NCBI GenBank assembly: GCA_016490735.1
Contig: JAEMWC010000364.1
Span: 85,001 to 149,000 of the forward strand
Direction of reading: 5' to 3'
Length of the DNA stretch: 64,000 nucleotides
From: Pachyseris speciosa
Taxonomy: Eukaryota > Cnidaria > Anthozoa > Scleractinia > Pachyseridae
The translations under genes and the position numbers were made by a program. Positions 13,501 through 25,115 of the stretch are shown piece after piece. Numbering within the stretch: position 1 is the first letter of the stretch; the number at the start of each line of letters is the position of its first letter. The notes under the pieces are model-generated. The model saw only the letters and a program-made list of their open reading frames with translations, had not been told where the DNA came from and did not search any database.

Positions 13501-15130
13501 GTGGCAAAAGCGCCACAAATGGTAGAAGCGCCACTAGTGACGCGGGGCCCACAAGTGACACAATCCCCACAAGTGGCACACGTGGGACGAGTGGCACAAG
13601 CTGCACAAGTGACGCTGGGCCACAAGTGACACAAGCCCCACAAGTGGCACAAGTGCGACAAGTGGCACACGGACGAGAAATGGAACAAGCGCAACAGGTG
13701 ATGCTGGGCCCACAAGTGACACAAGCCCCAAAAGTAGTACAAGGACCACAAGTTCCACGAGTGCGACGCGTGGCACAAGCGCCGCAAGTGCGACAACTGG
13801 CACAAGCGCCACAAATGGAAGAAGCGCCACAAGTGACGCTGGGCCCACAAGTGACACAAGCCACAAAAGTGTGACAAGCACCACAGTTGCCATACGTGCG
13901 ATGAGTGGCACCAGCGCGACAAGTGTGACAAGTGGCTTAAGCGTGCCAAATGTAACAAGGACGACAAGTGACACAAGCCTCAAAGGTGGCACTAGCAGTA
14001 CAAGTGCCACACGTGCGACGAGTGGCACAAGTGCCATACGTGTGGCAAGTGGCACAAATGCCACAAATGGTACAAGCGCCACAAGTGACGCTGTACCCAC
14101 AAGTGACACAAGCCCCACAAGTGGCACAAACACCACAAGTGCTACAAGTGCGACAAGTGGAACAAGCGCCACAAGTGCCACAAATGGCAGAAACCTCACA
14201 AATGGAACAAGCACCACAAGTGCCGCTGGGCCCACAGATGACCAAAGCCGCACAAGCGGCACAAGCACCACAAGTACCACACGCCCCAGAAGTGAAACAA
14301 GCACCACAAGTGCCACAAGTGCGACGAGTTTCTCAAGCGCCTCAAGTGCGACAAGTGGCACAAGCGCCTCAAATGGAAAAGGTGCCACAAGTGACAAAAG
14401 CCCCACCAGTGGCACAAGCAGCAGACGTGCCACACGTGCGATGAGTGGTACAAGTGGCACAAGCGCCACAAATGGAATAAGTTCGACAAGTGACGCTGGG
14501 CCCACAAGTGACATAAGCCCCACAAGTGGCACAAGCACCATAAGTGCCACAAGTTCGACGAGTGGGACAAGCGCATCAAGTGTGACAAGAAGCCCCACAA
14601 TTGACACAATCACCACATATGCCACAAGGGCGACCAATCTCAGAAGCGCCACAAGTTCCACAAATGGCACAAGTCATACAATTGGTACTAGCTCCACAAG
14701 TACTACAAGTGGCACAAGCGCCACAAATGGAACAAGCCTGAGAAATGACACAAGCGCCACAAATGGAAGAAGGGCCAGTGGTGACACAAGTAAAACAATT
14801 AGCACTAGCGTCACAAATAGAACAAGCGCTACAAGTGGCACAAGCTCCACAAGTACCAAAAGTGCGAGAAGTGACACAGGCACCACAAGTGGCACAAGCC
14901 CGACAAGTGACACAAGCCCCACAAGTGGCACAAGGACCACAAGTCCCATAAGTGCGACCAGTGGCACAAGCTCTGTTAGTGCGATTAGTGGCAAAAGCGC
15001 CACAAATGGTAGAAGCGCCACTAGTGACGCGGGGCCCACAAGTGACACAATCCCCACAAGTGGCACACGTGGGACGAGTGGCACAAGCTGCACAAGTGAC
15101 GCTGGGCCCACAAGTGACACAAGCCCCACA
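7600..15130. repeat. Higher-order repeat: five ~1,506 bp units inside the satellite
   Basis: Distinctive variants recur at fixed spacing. One anchor falls at 8741, 10246, 11752, 13258 and 14745 (steps 1505, 1506, 1506, 1487). A second falls at 7839, 9348, 10853, 12359 and 13864 (steps 1509, 1505, 1506, 1505). The stretches 11.4-12.9 kb and 12.9-14.4 kb are almost identical, down to shared rare variants such as CACATATGCC, so the last units arose recently. DNA on either side (4.8-7.6 kb and 15.1-17.0 kb) uses the same 9-mers without the long period. Confidence 0.9.
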
Positions 15131-15469
15131 AGTGGCACAAGGACCACAAGTGCCACAAGTGCGACGAGTGGCACAAGCGCCGGAAGTGCGACAAGTGCCA
15201 GAAGCACTGCAGGTGCAACAAGTGGCACAAGCGTCATAAATGGAACAAGCGCCACAAGTGACGCTGGGCCCACAAGTGACACAAGCCCCACAATTGGCAC
15301 AAGCACCACAAGAGCCACATGCCCCACACGTGCCACAAGCACCACCAGTGCCACAAGTGCGACGAGTGGCTCAAGCTCCGCAAGTGCGACAAGTGGCACA
15401 AGCGTCACAAATGGAACAAGGCCAAGAAGTGACGCTGGGTTCCCAAGTGACACAAGCCCCACAAGTAAA

Positions 15470-15987
15470 AACTAAAAAATGTCAGCACATATCTTCGGTA
15501 TTACGTAACCTGCATTGGTTCCCTGTCACCAAAAGGATTGCATTTAAGATTCTAACCATGACTTACAAAGCACTAAATGGAATGGCTCCATCCTACATTT
15601 GTGATCTTCTACAGGGTCATCACCCAAACCGAAATATTCGTTCTGCATCCAGGGGATTGTCATTAGTAGTACCTGCTTATCAGACCCAGGCTTACAGTGC
15701 TCGCTCTTTCTCGGTAGCTGCACCTTCTCTCTGGAATTCCTTGCCAGTGGACATTAAAAACGCGCAATCTTTGTTTATCTTTAAAAAAAAGCTCAAAAGA
15801 TTTCTTTTAATTAACTTCACATGTAGTCTTATGACATTATTCTTTTCATTATGTATTCTTCTTATTTCTTATATTAGTAAGTTTATTTGTTTATTTCTCA
15901 TATTTTATTTCCTACAGTTGTTAAGCGCACTGAGATTATGCAGCCGCGCTCTAAAAGAATTTTATTATTATTATTATTATTATGATT
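15470..15987 (+). pseudogene. 5'-truncated LINE inserted in the satellite
   Basis: An open frame continuous with the satellite reads HISSVLRNLHWFPVTKRIAF, FKILTMTYKALNGMAPSYI, APSLWNSLPVDIKNAQS and FKKKLKRFLL, the standard end of a CR1/L2-like reverse transcriptase. After the stop comes about 130 bases of T-rich 3' UTR and a (TTA)n tail at about 15961-15983. AAGT occurs on both sides (before 15470 and just after 15987) and may be a 4 bp target duplication. The copy retains only the last ~110 codons and is not functional. Satellite 9-mers resume immediately after the tail, so the insertion postdates that part of the array. Confidence 0.9.
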
Positions 15988-17059
15988 AGTAAGTGGCACA
16001 AGGACCACAAGTGCCAAAAGTGCGACGAGTGGCACAAGCGCTGCAATTGCGATAAGTGGCAAAAGCGCCACAAATGGTAGAAGCGCCACAAGTGACGCTG
16101 GGCCCACAAGTGACACAAGCCCCACAAGTTGCACAAGCACTACAAGTGCGACAAGTGGCAGAAGCGCGGGAAATGGAACTAGCCCGACAAGTGATGCTGG
16201 GCTTACACGTGACACTAGCCCCACAAGTGGGACAAGGACCAAAAGTTCCACAAGTGCGACGAGTGGCACAAGCGCCGCAAGTGTGACAAGTGGCACAAGC
16301 GCCGCAAGTGTGACAAGTGGCACAAGCGCCGCAGGTGTTACAAGTGGCACAAGTGCCACAAATGGAAGAAGCGCCACAAGTGACGCTGGGCCCACAAGTA
16401 ACACAAGCCCCACAAGTGGCAGAAGCACCTCAGTTGCCATACGTGCGACGAGTGGCAAAAGCGCCACAAGTGTGACAAGTGGCACAAGCGCCACAAATGG
16501 TTCAAGCCCGACAAGTGACGCTGGGCCCACAAGTGAGAGAAGCCCCACAAGTGATACAAGCACCACAAGTGCCACACGTGCGACGAATGGGACAAGCGCC
16601 AGAAGTTCCACAAATGGTACAATCCCTACAAGTGGCACAAGCTCCACAAGTACGACAAGTGGCACAAGCGCCACAAATAGAACAAGCCTGACAAGTGACA
16701 CAAGCCCCACAAAGGAAACAAGCGCCAATGGTGACACAAGTGAAACAAATGGCCTGAGCGCCACAAGTGGCACAAGCTCGACCAGTGTCACAAGCCCAAG
16801 AAATAGAGCTAGCGCCAATGGTGAAACAAGTGGCACAAGCGCCACAAGAGCTGCAATTGCGACACGTGACACAAGCGCCACAGGTGGCATAAGCCCAACA
16901 GGTGACAGAAGCCCCACAAGTGGACAAAGCGCCACAAGTGACGCAAGCGCCAAGGGCCAAAGGCCAAGCAACAAGTGTCAAAAAAAAGTGCCGGACAATA
17001 GCCACACCAGTGACGTGGCCTCACTTGTGACATAAGCCACACAAGTGGCACATGCGACC

Positions 17060-17296
17060 AGCAAACGTCGTGGTGGTGATGGTGGTGGTAGTGATGGTGG
17101 TGATAGTGGTGGTGGTGGTGGTGGTGGTGATAGTGGTGGTAGTGGTAGTGGTGATGGTGGTGGTGGTGGCGGTGATGGTAGTGGTGGTGGTGGTGGTAGT
17201 GGTAGTGGTGATGGTGGTGGTGGTGGTAGTGATGGTGGTGATGGTGGTGGTGTTAGTGGTGGTGGTGATGGTGGTGGTGAATGTGGTGGTGGTTCG
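17060..17296. repeat. (GGT)n microsatellite with GAT/AGT variants
   Basis: About 235 bases of GGT repeats interspersed with GAT and AGT triplets, directly after the satellite. Open frames of poly-Gly/Ser/Asp or poly-Val follow trivially from the triplet composition and are not genes. Confidence 0.95.
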
Positions 17297-17305
17297 TCCT
17301 AGGTA

Positions 17306-18300
17306 TTAACTCTTTCCCGTACGCCGTTTTGAAGGTTTTTTTTTTGCATTTTCCCGATTGTAGGAGGTCAAGTCAATATCGTTATTCCATATAAGGGTTA
17401 CCATGGAGATTTCGCTGGTCCACAACACCGAAGGCTCTATCCTTGTTGTCACGCTCGTCACGCCAGCTGTCGTTATTTCTAAACGATTCCTGCAGCTACA
17501 ATTCGATGCGTGTTTTTTGAGCCATTTTCCACCTCAGAAGCCCCCTGCCTAGCATCATAAAGCTGCGTTGAAGGGTAGAGGCAATCCTTTGAAAGAAAAT
17601 AGAGGTGAGAAGCAATTTCACACGAAGTTGGCCGCTTAAAGTATTCGAACGAGTGATGGCAATTCACGGAGTGAAGTTGTGTCTTTATCCCTTTTGTGAG
17701 TGGATTCCGGGACCTGGCATGTCAATTTCGCGAGTTTTAACTTGTAAATAATGCAATCGGTGCAATATTTTGTCAGCAGGACCGGCTGGCTCGACACGGT
17801 TCTAAAAAATATCTGAAATGGAAATTGGCTGTCTTCCATGTCGAAGTTATACAAGAGGTACCCAGAATTCCATTGGGTCACAAAGTCGAAAATTACAGAC
17901 CGGTGGGTGCAAGTGAAATCAAAAGCGTATTCCTCGTGACGCTAAACAAGTGAGCAGGAAAATGTGGTGCAGATCGCAAGAAGTAGAGTTGACGTTTGCT
18001 GACAATGTAGACTTTTAGCTTTAAGAGGAATTTTTTGTTTTAAAAACTTCAAGACAAAGTTGCGTATTTTTTGGTGTTGTACAAGGGCATTCTAAGCCAA
18101 CATTTTTGGTTCACAACCGAATAAACGGTTATATGAAATAAAAATTGGGAGTTTTGGTAAGTTTACGGGATGATAAAGTCTAAAATCTGAGTATTTGGCC
18201 ATAGCAATGATTCATTTCAACCATTTGGTAAAGTTGCAAGTTTTCAAGGCAATGATTCCCTGAGGAATCATATTTACTGGAGCGTACGGAGAAGAGTTAA
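17306..18300. mobile_element. piggyBac-like non-autonomous element, copy 1
   Basis: The element is bounded by TTAA (17306-17309 and 18297-18300), with inverted ends TTAACTCTTTCCCGTACG on the left and, reverse-complemented, TTAACTCTTCTCCGTACG on the right. A TTAA target with a C(T/C)CTTT terminus is the hallmark of piggyBac-type elements. The ~960 bp interior aligns along its length with the copy at 43.66-44.62 kb, in the same orientation. No transposase is recognisable, and the short minus frames near 17.5-17.9 kb are not conserved between the copies, so I call it non-coding. Confidence 0.8.
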
Positions 18301-19264
18301 AACACCTTGTGATAAGAATTGATATTACTTTTAAAGTCAAAAGGTGAACCAAAATTCATGTTAGATTGGTTATAGTCATGCTTGGCCTCAGATTTAGTTA
18401 TACGACGATTGGATAGGTTCAGATGTACGGCTACAGTTATAATTACTTTAGTCTAATAGAGCGGCTTTCTTGTTTGTTCTGGTTTCGCTCTCTGATTGGT
18501 TCGCAAAACTCACGCCACTTTCTCAACCAATGAGACGTAAAACCAAAACCAAGTCATGGCGCGTTTTCCCGAGCCTTGCGTCGGTTAGACGCAATTGCTT
18601 CGTATCAGTTCTCATTGGCCCACTGGATTATTTCGGTCTGTTGTGATTGGCCAGAGTAATTGCCAGAGTAATTGCTTTGGTTTCGGGTTTACGACACTCA
18701 ATTGAAAAGCGCTCTGTTAGGGTTAGTTTTTGAGTTTTCCTGCGGCAAGGGTTGTTTATTGCTCAAGACTTATTATCGGTTGCGTATCATAACAAAACGA
18801 CTAACAATTCTTAAAACGCATATACAGCTGCTTCTCTGCTTTTACAATAAGGAAATAAAAGAAAACTACGTACAGTTTAAAAAAGTGCGATGAAAGCCTG
18901 TTAAATATTCCCGATTAACAATGAGACGCATGGATATCATCACTTGGCAAATATCAGGCTACGTAAAAAATTTCATGTCTTTTAGAGATGTTAACAATCG
19001 CTTGAGGCAATGTGATTACTGTTTATACAACCTTAAAATATAAAAGTCGCTTACTGCTCGCTTTTCCCCCATAAGGAATAGCATGCTTCAGGCAAATTTC
19101 TGTTTTTAAGGTTCAACTGCATTCGTCTTTACTATAAAAAAAAACACTTGCTGGTTTGAAGAAACCGACTTCAATCCATTTCCATCGAGCACAGTTCTCT
19201 TTTTCCTTTGAAAGGTTGCTAAAACAATAAAAGGTGCAGCGAGAGCAAGGAAACACTATCTGCT
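18301..19264. other. Intergenic, no gene seen
   Basis: Contains several CCAAT/ATTGG boxes around 18.48-18.66 kb (TGATTGGTT, ACCAATGAG, GTGATTGGCC) but no coding sequence that I can recognise. It could be a promoter-like or repeat-derived tract; the sequence does not decide. Confidence 0.4.
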
Positions 19265-19670
19265 TAGCAGGTGGATAGACTTCGGTATCAGTTTCTGTTT
19301 GTGGTCGTCTTGTTATTTGGGTAAACAAGTGGGTTTGCCAAAGCGTTCAAAAAGTAAATTCTGCTTTATGATCAGCTGTCGAGATAACTCTCAAAGAAAA
19401 GATAAAAGGCATTTTCTCCCCTAAAAGATGTATCACTGTCATTGCGATGCAGAACTAATAAAATGACTAAGCCACAATTAGAAAAAAAGTCATGTTGTAT
19501 GATGAAACGCCAAAGACTTCTGATGATAGATGAGTAAAGTTCGATGTTACGTTTGTGTATATCCCTGTAAACTCAGCTAGGAAACAGATACTATAAGGTC
19601 ATGTTGTCTCTTTTCGAGTACCTGTTTGTAGACTAAAAGTGTTTATCGACACGACATAGCATTCATTGAC
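19265..19670. repeat. Dispersed ~400 bp repeat, copy A
   Basis: The sequence from GGTGGATAGACTTCGGTATC through GTTTGCCAAA, GATCAGCTGTCGAGA, ATGACTAAGCCAC and AAACGCCAAAGA to a CGACA(C/T)A end is repeated in the same order and orientation at 22.08-22.48 kb, with scattered substitutions and short indels. There is no coding capacity common to both copies, and no TIRs were found. Confidence 0.8.
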
Positions 19671-21020
19671 TAAAGGAATCGGACAATGACAAACTGACGG
19701 GAAAACTAGACAGGTAAGATTAAACAATAAATTTCAATTCCATATTCCTACAAAAATGTAGCACTATCTGTAGCAGCTTTGAAGAACACCGCGATCGGGG
19801 AAAATGTGCATAGCTATCCGGATGAAATATTTCACTGTGATGCGCTGCTGGATAAATAGCCTTTGTTCCTAAGACTGACTAGATGTGACCGAATGTATTA
19901 ATTATGTACTAGGTAGTACGAAAACAGACCTATAAATTCCAAATTAAATTTACCGCTATGCCTTCGGGATGTTTTCGAAGACATTAGACCGTTCTCATTA
20001 ATAAAGCTGCACATATAATTTCAAAAACAAATGCCCTTCTCTTCTCCCTATACTATAGAAATATACCATTCAAATTAAAATTTCTCAGTTCTGTTTGAAG
20101 ATTTAAAAACCAAACAAACAACCTATTACTATGAATGACATGCCGTTTGCTTTAATATGGAAATCTTTTACACCAAAACAGGAAGACGAGCAGAGACAAG
20201 ATCCGTAACCGGATGGGTAATCTCGGTATAAATTTTCCTGTGTCCTGTAATTTGTCTCACCAGTCTGGTTTCAAAAGTAACGACGCGATTCCAAAATTTC
20301 AAAACTGACTTTGAATTTGAGTTCGCTGTTGAGACCAATTTTTAAATTATCTTTAAAGCCAGTAAAAAAAATTCTCTTTACCAATGATAAATTTCTTAAC
20401 CGTCACCTTGATCTTTGCATTTCACTGGAATTTAAAAATGAACAAAAATATTCAGATATGGTTAAAGAAAACTGCATTGTCGAATTCTATGAAAAGGGGA
20501 AATTCTTACCCCAATATTTTGCACAAGCGAAAGAGAATTTAAATAATAATAAAAATGATGATGTTGATAATACATGGATATATGTCAATATTTTTCGTAA
20601 CTGTCAAATCCTGAAGACGTACAGACATTTGTCTTTTTAAACACCTGCGTTTCTTTAATTAGAATTGTCTCATCGACATATAGCTTTCATTGGCTAAAAC
20701 AGACAGACATGTAAATAAACTAATAACATATAACCGACAAAGAAACATTTTGAATTCTATTTTCCGGCCATGAGTTTAGCATCTCCTCGGTAGGGTGGTT
20801 GCGGTTTTCAAGGACACCTTTATCGAGGAAAGTATACATGGCTATTCTCCTCAATTTTGGCATTTCCATTCTGCTGACTTTTTTAACACTGGCTTTCGCC
20901 TGTTTGGATGGTAAGTACCGTTTGCCTTGATAATTTCGGAAACCTTGCCTTGCTTCCTCCGCCTTTTCATTTCTCATACCGCAGGAAGTTTTCCGATCAT
21001 GGAAGATTTAACCTTTTCAT
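19671..21020. other. Intergenic, no supported gene
   Basis: The longest open stretch (about 20311-20640, plus) would encode 109 residues with no recognisable domain and no Met near its start. I do not support it as a gene. The rest is AT-rich. Confidence 0.4.
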
Positions 21021-21022
21021 TA

Positions 21023-21753
21023 GGGCCATTTATACGGGAGAAAATAAGACGGGTCTAATGTAAGACGCGACTTAAATAAGATGCGACCTGGTCGTATAAA
21101 TGGTACAAAATAAGCGTTCGCGTCTTATTTAAGTCACATCTTACATAAGACGCGTCTTATCTTAGAACAGGGTTTTCAGCTGTTCTTATTTTGTCCGCGT
21201 CTTAATTAAGACGTGAACTTCCTCGTATGAATGGTTTCGCGTCCTAAATAAGACGTGAACTGCAAGTGCGCGTGCACAACAACAACAGCAACATGAGCTT
21301 GTCTTACAATTAGATAGTGTAATTGGTTGCAAAGCTTTGCAAAAGATGGCCGGGAGAGTTAAAAGTGAATTCAGCATCTTCCTTCTTTAACCTGCTATCA
21401 GTCGCACCAATCCGTCGATCGCTTTCTTCCGATTCTTGTTGGATTTCTGTTGTATTCTTTGTATGCTACGACGAGTTTATGAATTTTCTATAACAGTGTG
21501 GTCTTCATAAGAAAACAAATCTCTGAGAAAGTCTCTTCCTTCTTAAAATTACAGGATAGCACGCTTTTGTTTCTTGCTACAGCGCGCCATCTTGGGGCGG
21601 GTAAGCGAGGTTGTATCAAAAATAAGACGCGAACCATTTATACGAGATCTTCGCGTCTTATGTAAGACGCGAAGGTATAAACGGTACAGTTCGCGTCTAT
21701 TTAAGTCGCGTCTTACATAAGACGCGTCTTATTTCCTCCCGTATAAATGGCCC
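21023..21753. mobile_element. 731 bp MITE with GGGCCATTTATACGGGAG ends
   Basis: The left end GGGCCATTTATACGGGAG and the right end (reverse complement GGGCCATTTATACGGGAG) are perfect inverted repeats flanked by TA on both sides (21021-21022 and 21754-21755). Internally, AAGACGCG and ATAAGACGTG motifs recur in both orientations near each end, forming extended subterminal inverted repeats. It is non-coding. A TA target suggests a Tc1/mariner-type or related superfamily, but the TIR alone does not prove it. Confidence 0.85.
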
Positions 21754-22082
21754 TATTGTTGTCCCGAAAATCAGATGATATGTAATAATTACAGTCTTTC
21801 AAGTTGGGAGATAAATATGTCGCAATCTGATGTGGTATTTTGGTTGTACACTGAATCATAGGTAGCATCATTATCATCTTGACTGTAAGTTCTTGTTTCT
21901 GTTGCATTGTGTATCGCGTGTGCTTTTCCCTGGTCTTGGGTGAAAATCGACCCGTTTTTAATTTTTTCCGAAACGTTTTCTTATTTTTTTCCCACTACCT
22001 GTTTTCTAACTTTTTTTTTTTTTGCATCACAGACATAAACCCGTGCTTTTCACGATTTGAGAAGTGACGTTTAGCTGTGTAG

Positions 22083-22480
22083 GAGGTGGATAGACTTCGG
22101 TATCAAGTTTCTGTTTCTGCCCCAGCCCTGTTCTTTGGGTAAACAAGTGGGTTTGCCAAAACATTCAGAAGTAAATTTTGCTTTTCGATCAGCTGTCGAG
22201 AAAACTCTCAAAGTAAAGCCACATTTTACGAAATGCTAGACCGTAAGGCCGAAAGGAATTTGCCCCTTAAACGTTGTGTCACTGTCAATGCGATGTGGAA
22301 CTAAAAAATGACTAAGCCACCGTTTTCAATTTGTGTGATTAAACGCCAAAGAATTCTGTTAATAGATGAGTGAATTTCGATGTAAAGTTAAACTCAGCTA
22401 CGGAACCGGGTAATGAGGTCGAATCTCTTCTCTTTTTGAGCACATGTCTCTAGACAGGAAGTGCTTCTCGACATACTCAA
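22083..22480. repeat. Dispersed ~400 bp repeat, copy B
   Basis: Direct-orientation homologue of the 19.27-19.67 kb repeat. It shares the start (GGTGGATAGACTTCGGTATC), ATCAGCTGTCGAGA, GATGTGGAACTAA(A) and AACGCCAAAGA. Together the pair brackets the 731 bp MITE and about 2 kb of other DNA, so it may reflect a segmental duplication or a dispersed element. Confidence 0.8.
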
Positions 22481-23104
22481 GCGAAAACGATTGAAAAGGT
22501 TGGAATGAAGAAGAAATTGTTGATTAAACTACACAGTTTAATTTTCATCAAAATGACACACAAATTAATTGTTCCGCAAAGTCAAGATATCAATCTGTCA
22601 CAATCTTGGCAAGACAATTTTAGACCGCATGGGGAGAGGCGTAAACAATTGGTATTCATTAATGCTTTATCACCCAAATGACAATCAATTGATTGTAGTA
22701 TAATTTATACAGCTCACAAACCCACAGCCTTGAAGTCCTCGGGATGTGAAGATCACGGGATAGGTATTAAAATATATTGGTACCTCCTGAAGATTAGTTT
22801 AGTGTCTCTCTTGAGAGTAGAGAAACCCAGCTTGTTACATGGAGGCAGCGAAATCCAGACGACTACTAAAACTCTTCGCATGTGAAATGGATCTCAGCTC
22901 CAGTCTATTGGAACGACAACAATCGTCCTGCGTAATCCAAAGCCACGAAGGAAATACTCCGTGGGATTTGCCGCCATCGACAACAATCTTTCGCCACTAA
23001 ACGAGGCGAGAGCAGCACAACAGATGGGATTAATCACAGTCCACGATGAGAATTTCTCCACCCCTTCCCCCTGTGCAAGACCTTTGCACCTCAGGCGAAG
23101 CAGC
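22481..23104. other. Intergenic, no gene seen
   Basis: No recognised gene or repeat. A frame beginning at 22961 is short and runs into the TIR element that starts at 23111. Confidence 0.35.
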
Positions 23105-23589
23105 TATCCAGAGGGTCCCCTATACCCCTCATACTCCTCAGTAAAATGCATTCACGTAAAAATATTGGGACTTTTCACGCGTCACGGATAATTCCCAAAA
23201 TTCCTTCACGTTCACGCAAGAGCTGAATAATTCGCGTTTCACGTTAAATTGAAAAACAAATTCACGGATTAATGTTTCCCATTGAGTAACCAGTTTAGGC
23301 TGTTTACAATCCAAAGGTAGCTCGTTCTAATTGTAATCTCAATGTCGCTAGGTTTGAGAGGACTTTTAACGGCTCTTGAAAAAAAAAAATGCAGGGGTAT
23401 GGGCAATACCCCGTAATGACCCTAAGGCTTCACGCTCCAGACTTTGAGGGTTGTGAACCACTCGGCTGATACAAGGTGATTGACGACTTAGTACAGTACC
23501 AAGGATTAAAAAAATTCATAGTATCAAGAATAGCGTGGGGCTGACACGGAGTCTATAACTGTTACCGACAATCTTATACGATTTTTCAG

Positions 23590-24187
23590 TGTATACTAAA
23601 ACAGTGGATAGCGTTTTTCGCGCGAAATGATTGGCTACTCAAACTGGGGATAGTTAACAACTATTCACCGAAGTGGAGGTGGCTAGTGGTGGATATTTAC
23701 CGAGCCGCGAAGCGGCGAGGTAAATATCCACCGCTAGCCACCGACACTGAGGTGAATAATTGTTTTAGTATATACTAAGACAAGAGATAATATCCCGGGG
23801 ATAATATACACCACAAAAAATTGATTTTAATTCATATATTCCAGCAACGATTGCAAATTTTTTTCCGCGCGTAAAGGACTGAAATAACAAGCCGCCCGTT
23901 TTCTTGCTGACAGATAAAATCTCTGAAGACATTAATTTTGTTTAGTTCTGGTGGCGACATTTCTCAGTGGTTTTTATTGATAAATTCTGGGTTAAAAACA
24001 TAAACCATTACCTTTAAATACGGACAAACCAGAGTTAGTCGCTTTCTTTGTGTTTTCAGGGACTGCTTTCGAAATTCACTCGATGGAGCACGAAACTCGC
24101 GAGCTGCTCGGAGGTAAATAGCAAAGGATATTCGAAGTTTGACTAGCCAATCAGCGCCTTCAACGCTATCCACTGTTTTAGTATATA
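23590..24187. mobile_element. ~600 bp MITE (TATACTAAAACAGTGG ends)
   Basis: The left end TATACTAAAACAGTGGATAG and the right end (reverse complement TATACTAAAACAGTGGATAG) are inverted, with similarity continuing to a GATTGGCTA word, so the TIRs reach about 45 bp. Near the left end a strong hairpin pairs GGTGGCTAGTGGTGG with its complement around a GCCGCGAAGCGGC tip (about 23687-23752). A related half-element lies at 24300-24355. It is non-coding. Confidence 0.75.
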
Positions 24188-24754
24188 TATATTAACAAGT
24201 GCTATTCACCACGGAGCAATTCGATCTTTAGCGCGTGAAAAAAGTAATTGTTAAAGGGAATAAATGAGTTAAAATGAACATTTTTGAGCTCTATTATCTC
24301 ACTGTTTTAGTGTATACTAAAACAATTATTTACCTCATTGTCGGTGCCACTGGTTAATATATTCGCGGATTGGATTTTTTTTTATTTCGCCCACCAACTC
24401 TCGGTGTGATGAAATCTCTGCGGCTTTCTTCCGCAGAATTTCAAGCAGCAATTCGAGATAACGAAGTAATCTCAGTTTTTCAAATAGAAAACAATCTTGT
24501 ATAACCGTGTTTGTGAAACACTTTAACAGTTTTCCTTCGTGCAGAGATGGTAGCAGGTGAGAGCAGACTCAGAACGGTTGTTGAGTTCATTGATGGATGG
24601 CGTGTCATTGACGTCACAGGAGAAACAGAAGTCTCACAGATACGAATTACGAGGCAAAATTGTTTATGTAGTATCTCAATTCCATCGCAGATACAAAAAT
24701 TTAATACAAAAGATGATGGAAGCTCAATTATACGGATCAGAACACTAAAATAAC

Positions 24755-25115
24755 TTTAGCAAGGTCCGAAATCAAATCGGCCAAGACGACTGGAGACAGA
24801 GCCTTTGCAGTTGCCGCTCCAGTCTTATGGAATGCACTACCGCCCAGTCTTAGGGCTATTGTTAACATTACTTTATTCAAGAAACAATTTAAGACGCATC
24901 TTTCGAGGAAAGCATTTTTTAGATATTTTAGATTCATTTATTTTTCTTTTTTTTTTCTTTTATTAATTATACAAGTTTTATATTAATTGTAAATAATGGT
25001 ATCATTAGTTAGTCTTCATTTTACCAATTTGAAAAGCGCTTTAGATCATATATTAATGAATTTCGCGCTATAGAAATAATAAAATTATTATTATTATTAT
25101 TATTATTAAATTAAT
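24755..25115 (+). pseudogene. 5'-truncated LINE stub
   Basis: A plus-strand frame reads SAKTTGDRAFAVAAP then VLWNALPPSLRAI and FKKQFKTHLSRKAFF, the same C-terminal RT signature as the stub at 15.5 kb but a different copy. After the stop comes an AT-rich 3' UTR with GAAAAGCGCT and ATAGAAATAATAA, ending in (TTA)n at about 25086-25108. Only about 60 codons remain. Confidence 0.8.

Larger units (their letters stand above)
4806..17045. repeat. 12 kb satellite of a degenerate 9 bp unit (ACAAGTGGC-like)
   Basis: Nearly the whole interval is built from 9 bp words of the form ACAAGYGNN (ACAAGTGGC, ACAAGCGCC, ACAAATGGA, ACAAGTGAC), punctuated by GACGCTGGGCCC blocks. Because the unit is three codons long and has no stop in any of six frames, very long open frames appear on both strands: Thr-Ser-X repeats in one plus frame, Leu-Val-Ala-Pro repeats and Cys-Gly-Ala repeats on minus. 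The long plus-strand frames (6613-9927, 9924-13874, 13871-15475) lie in three different phases and hand over wherever an indel falls, so no single frame is conserved. I annotate it as satellite DNA, not as a gene. A LINE stub interrupts it at 15.47-15.99 kb. Confidence 0.93.

Noticed and set aside
4721..14670. Minus-strand Leu-Val-Ala-Pro and Cys-Gly-Ala repeat frames
   Set aside because: Same satellite read backwards. Composition follows from the repeat, with no domain, start context or splice structure.
6613..15475. Very long Thr-Ser-Gly-rich plus-strand reading frames as a repeat protein gene
   Set aside because: The 9 bp satellite unit has no stop in any frame. Long frames occur on both strands in several phases, and the plus frames change phase with each indel, so none is conserved.
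4806..17045. CRISPR-like array
   Set aside because: The units are short degenerate 9-mers without constant repeats and unique spacers, and the DNA is eukaryotic.
17045..17309. Poly-Gly and poly-Val frames
   Set aside because: Direct translation of a GGT microsatellite.
20311..20640. 109-residue plus-strand frame
   Set aside because: No ATG near the start, no recognisable domain, AT-rich composition and no splice or regulatory support.
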